The notes below the pieces were generated by a model. That model was not told the origin of the DNA. It searched no databases and saw only the letters and a list, made by a program, of their open reading frames with translations. A stretch of 14,245 bases of DNA from DATAWZ01 sp036266975 (GTDB taxonomy: Bacteria; Actinomycetota; Thermoleophilia; Solirubrobacterales; Solirubrobacteraceae), in the NCBI GenBank assembly GCA_036266975.1, contig DATAWZ010000179.1, positions 1 through 14,245 on the forward strand, read 5' to 3'. Of this stretch, positions 13,063 to 14,245 are shown piece by piece; position 1 is the stretch's first letter; every line of letters begins with the position of its first letter. The position numbers and the translations under genes are program-made.

Positions 13063-13727
13063 TGGAGCGCCTCACCTGGCCGGACCTCGACGGGCGGCGG
13101 GTGCTGCTCGCCGTGCCGGTCGGGGCCACCGAGCAGCACGGGCCGCACCTGCCGCTCGCCACCGACACGCTGATCGCGCGCTCTCTGACCGAGCGCCTGG
13201 CCGCGGCGCGCGCGGACCTGGTCGCCGGCCCCGCGCTCGCCTACGGCGCCAGCGGCGAGCACGAGGGATTCCCCGGGACCGTCTCGATCGGCGCGGAGGC
13301 GCTCGAGCGCTGCGTGGTCGAGCTCGTGCGCTCGGCGACGCGCTGGGCCGCGGGCGTCGTGCTCGTCAACGCCCACGGGGGCAACCTCGAGGCGCTCGCG
13401 GCGGCGCGGCGCCGGCTCGAGGCCGAGGGCCGCGGCCCGCTGGTCTTCTCGCCGCCGCCGGTCGGCGACGCCCACGCCGGCCGGACCGAGACCTCGCTGT
13501 TGCTCGCGCTCGCGCCCGAGCTGGTTGTCCTGGAGCGCGCCGTGGCCGGCGCGACCGCGCCGCTGCGCTCGTTGCTGGCGGAGTTGCGGGCGCGGGGGGT
13601 CCGTCCGGTGAGCCCGACGGGCGTGCTCGGCTACCCGGCCGGGGCGTCGGCCGCGCTGGGCGAGCAGCTGCTCGAGCGCTGGCTCGCCGATCTGCTCGCG
13701 GCGGTCGCTGAGTGGTCGCCGCGCTGA
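13062..13727 (+). CDS. mftE: MftE, mycofactocin maturation peptidase (creatininase family)
   Basis: 221 residues from GTG 13062, whose G is the last base of the preceding TAG. The creatininase-fold metal site is complete: PVGATEQHGPHLPLATDT carries Glu24, His26 and Asp35, VNAHGGN carries His105, and DAHAGRTETS carries Glu143. In the mycofactocin pathway MftE cleaves the MftC-modified precursor MftA near its C-terminus, releasing the Val-Tyr-derived core that MftD then oxidises. The assignment to MftE rather than a generic creatininase relies on the motif set, the short length, and the mftF-type gene that overlaps it by 16 bases. It acts in the cytosol with divalent metal. Confidence 0.9.
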   Translation: MERLTWPDLDGRRVLLAVPVGATEQHGPHLPLATDTLIARSLTERLAAARADLVAGPALAYGASGEHEGFPGTVSIGAEALERCVVELVRSATRWAAGVVLVNAHGGNLEALAAARRRLEAEGRGPLVFSPPPVGDAHAGRTETSLLLALAPELVVLERAVAGATAPLRSLLAELRARGVRPVSPTGVLGYPAGASAALGEQLLERWLADLLAAVAEWSPR

Positions 13728-14245
13728 GTCCACCTGCCGCGTTCGGGGTCGATCTCGACCCGGGCGTGCGGCGGCTGAGCGGCGGTCGCGTGCTGCTCGG
13801 CGGGGACCCGATGCGGTTGCTGCGGCTCAGCTCCGCCGGAGCGGCGCTCGTGGACCAATGGGAGCGCGGGGCGCCGGTCGGCCGCGGCGGGGCGCTCGCG
13901 CGGCGGCTGATCGACGCCGGCGTGGCCCACCCCCTCCCCCGCGGGCCCGCGCCGGGGCCCGATCAGGTCGCGATCGTGATCCCGGTCCACGATGACGCGG
14001 GCGCGCTCGAGCGCTGCCTGCGCGCGGTCGGCGAGACGGTGTTTGAGATCCTCGTCGTCGACGACGGCTCGGGCGATCCCGAGACCGTCCGCGCGGCGGC
14101 CGCGCGCGGCGCGCCGGGGGCGCGGATGCTGAGGCGCGAGCGCAGCGGCGGGCCGGCGGCGGCCCGCAACGAGGGGCTGCGCGCGACGAGCGCCCCGCTG
14201 GTCGCGTTCCTGGACAGCGACTGCGAGCCCCAGCCGGGCTGGCTG
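13712..14245 (+). CDS. mftF: MftF, mycofactocin glycosyltransferase, N-terminal part (3' end outside window)
   Basis: 178 codons from GTG 13712 to the window edge with no stop. The start overlaps mftE by 16 bases and no better start is visible before a Met codon at 13811, which would cut conserved sequence. Residues about 12-80 (FGVDLDPGVRRLSGG, LLRLSSAGAALV, LARRLIDAGVAHPLP) form a small domain resembling PqqD/RRE peptide-binding folds. From about residue 88 a family 2 glycosyltransferase GT-A domain begins: QVAIVIPVHDD, EILVVDDGSGD, AARNEGL and FLDSDCEPQPGWL, the last containing the DxD-type metal and sugar-nucleotide site. MftF builds the oligoglucose chain on mycofactocin. The missing 3' part would hold the rest of the catalytic domain. 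Confidence 0.88.
   Translation, partial: MVAALSPPAAFGVDLDPGVRRLSGGRVLLGGDPMRLLRLSSAGAALVDQWERGAPVGRGGALARRLIDAGVAHPLPRGPAPGPDQVAIVIPVHDDAGALERCLRAVGETVFEILVVDDGSGDPETVRAAAARGAPGARMLRRERSGGPAAARNEGLRATSAPLVAFLDSDCEPQPGWL

Noticed and set aside
13062..13727. Creatinine amidohydrolase function for the creatininase-family protein
   Set aside because: The fold and metal ligands are shared, but the overlap with an mftF gene and the short length fit MftE.
11841..13733. Upstream extension of the exporter frame to over 1100 codons
   Set aside because: The extension runs antisense to fixX, ETF beta and mftE, which have complete catalytic or cysteine motifs, and its translation has no recognisable domain. 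The exporter begins at 11840.

Overview
The window is a very GC-rich actinobacterial segment. GC- and GTG/TTG-start-rich reading frames, short or absent gene spacing and near-absolute G/C third positions all point that way. A secreted repeat protein ends in the Ig-like 'W.RC...TYTLT.ADVGST' domain that is abundant in Thermoleophilia. Together with a mycofactocin locus this suggests Solirubrobacterales or relatives (Solirubrobacter, Conexibacter, Patulibacter type). The taxonomic call is inference.

Layout from left to right on the + strand: the C-terminal half of an Old Yellow Enzyme (OYE)/FadH-type flavoprotein (1-806, cut by the window edge); a small lipoprotein (816-1358); a secreted protein with 14 two-cysteine repeats (1420-4026); a second, complete OYE/FadH-type iron-sulfur flavoprotein (4047-5996); an ETF alpha subunit (5993-6898); and a FixC/ETF-quinone-oxidoreductase-like flavoprotein (6891-8201). 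Three minus-strand genes follow: a limonene-epoxide-hydrolase-like protein (8206-8592), a DUF4157 protein with a C-terminal zinc-protease domain (8651-10303) and a DHA2-type drug exporter (10350-11840). The + strand series then resumes with a FixX-like ferredoxin (11928-12218), an ETF beta subunit (12220-13062), mftE (13062-13727) and the start of mftF (13712 to the window end).

mftE (creatininase-fold peptidase) and mftF (glycosyltransferase) anchor the locus to the ribosomally made redox cofactor mycofactocin. The precursor and early maturation genes (mftA, B, C, D) are not in the window. Around these two genes lies a full FixABCX-type set (ETF alpha, FixC-like, FixX-like, ETF beta) and two OYE/trimethylamine-dehydrogenase-like flavoproteins. 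The most economical reading is an electron-transfer chain: OYE-type dehydrogenase with FMN and 4Fe-4S, then ETF, then FixC/FixX, then the quinone pool, used with or for mycofactocin. Both OYE proteins have a degraded second nucleotide site, as in trimethylamine dehydrogenase, whose known acceptor is ETF. ETF beta has lost the usual nucleotide-loop residues, which argues against assuming classical electron bifurcation.

The ETF/Fix genes are split by the minus-strand block. Its DUF4157-protease gene has visibly lower GC and looks acquired. That protein combines a delivery-associated DUF4157 domain with an anthrax-lethal-factor-like zincin pattern (HELGH, then Tyr and Glu at matching spacing), making it a candidate effector or toxin. 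No RNA genes, CRISPR arrays or insertion-sequence ends were seen, and no gap between genes exceeds 100 bases.
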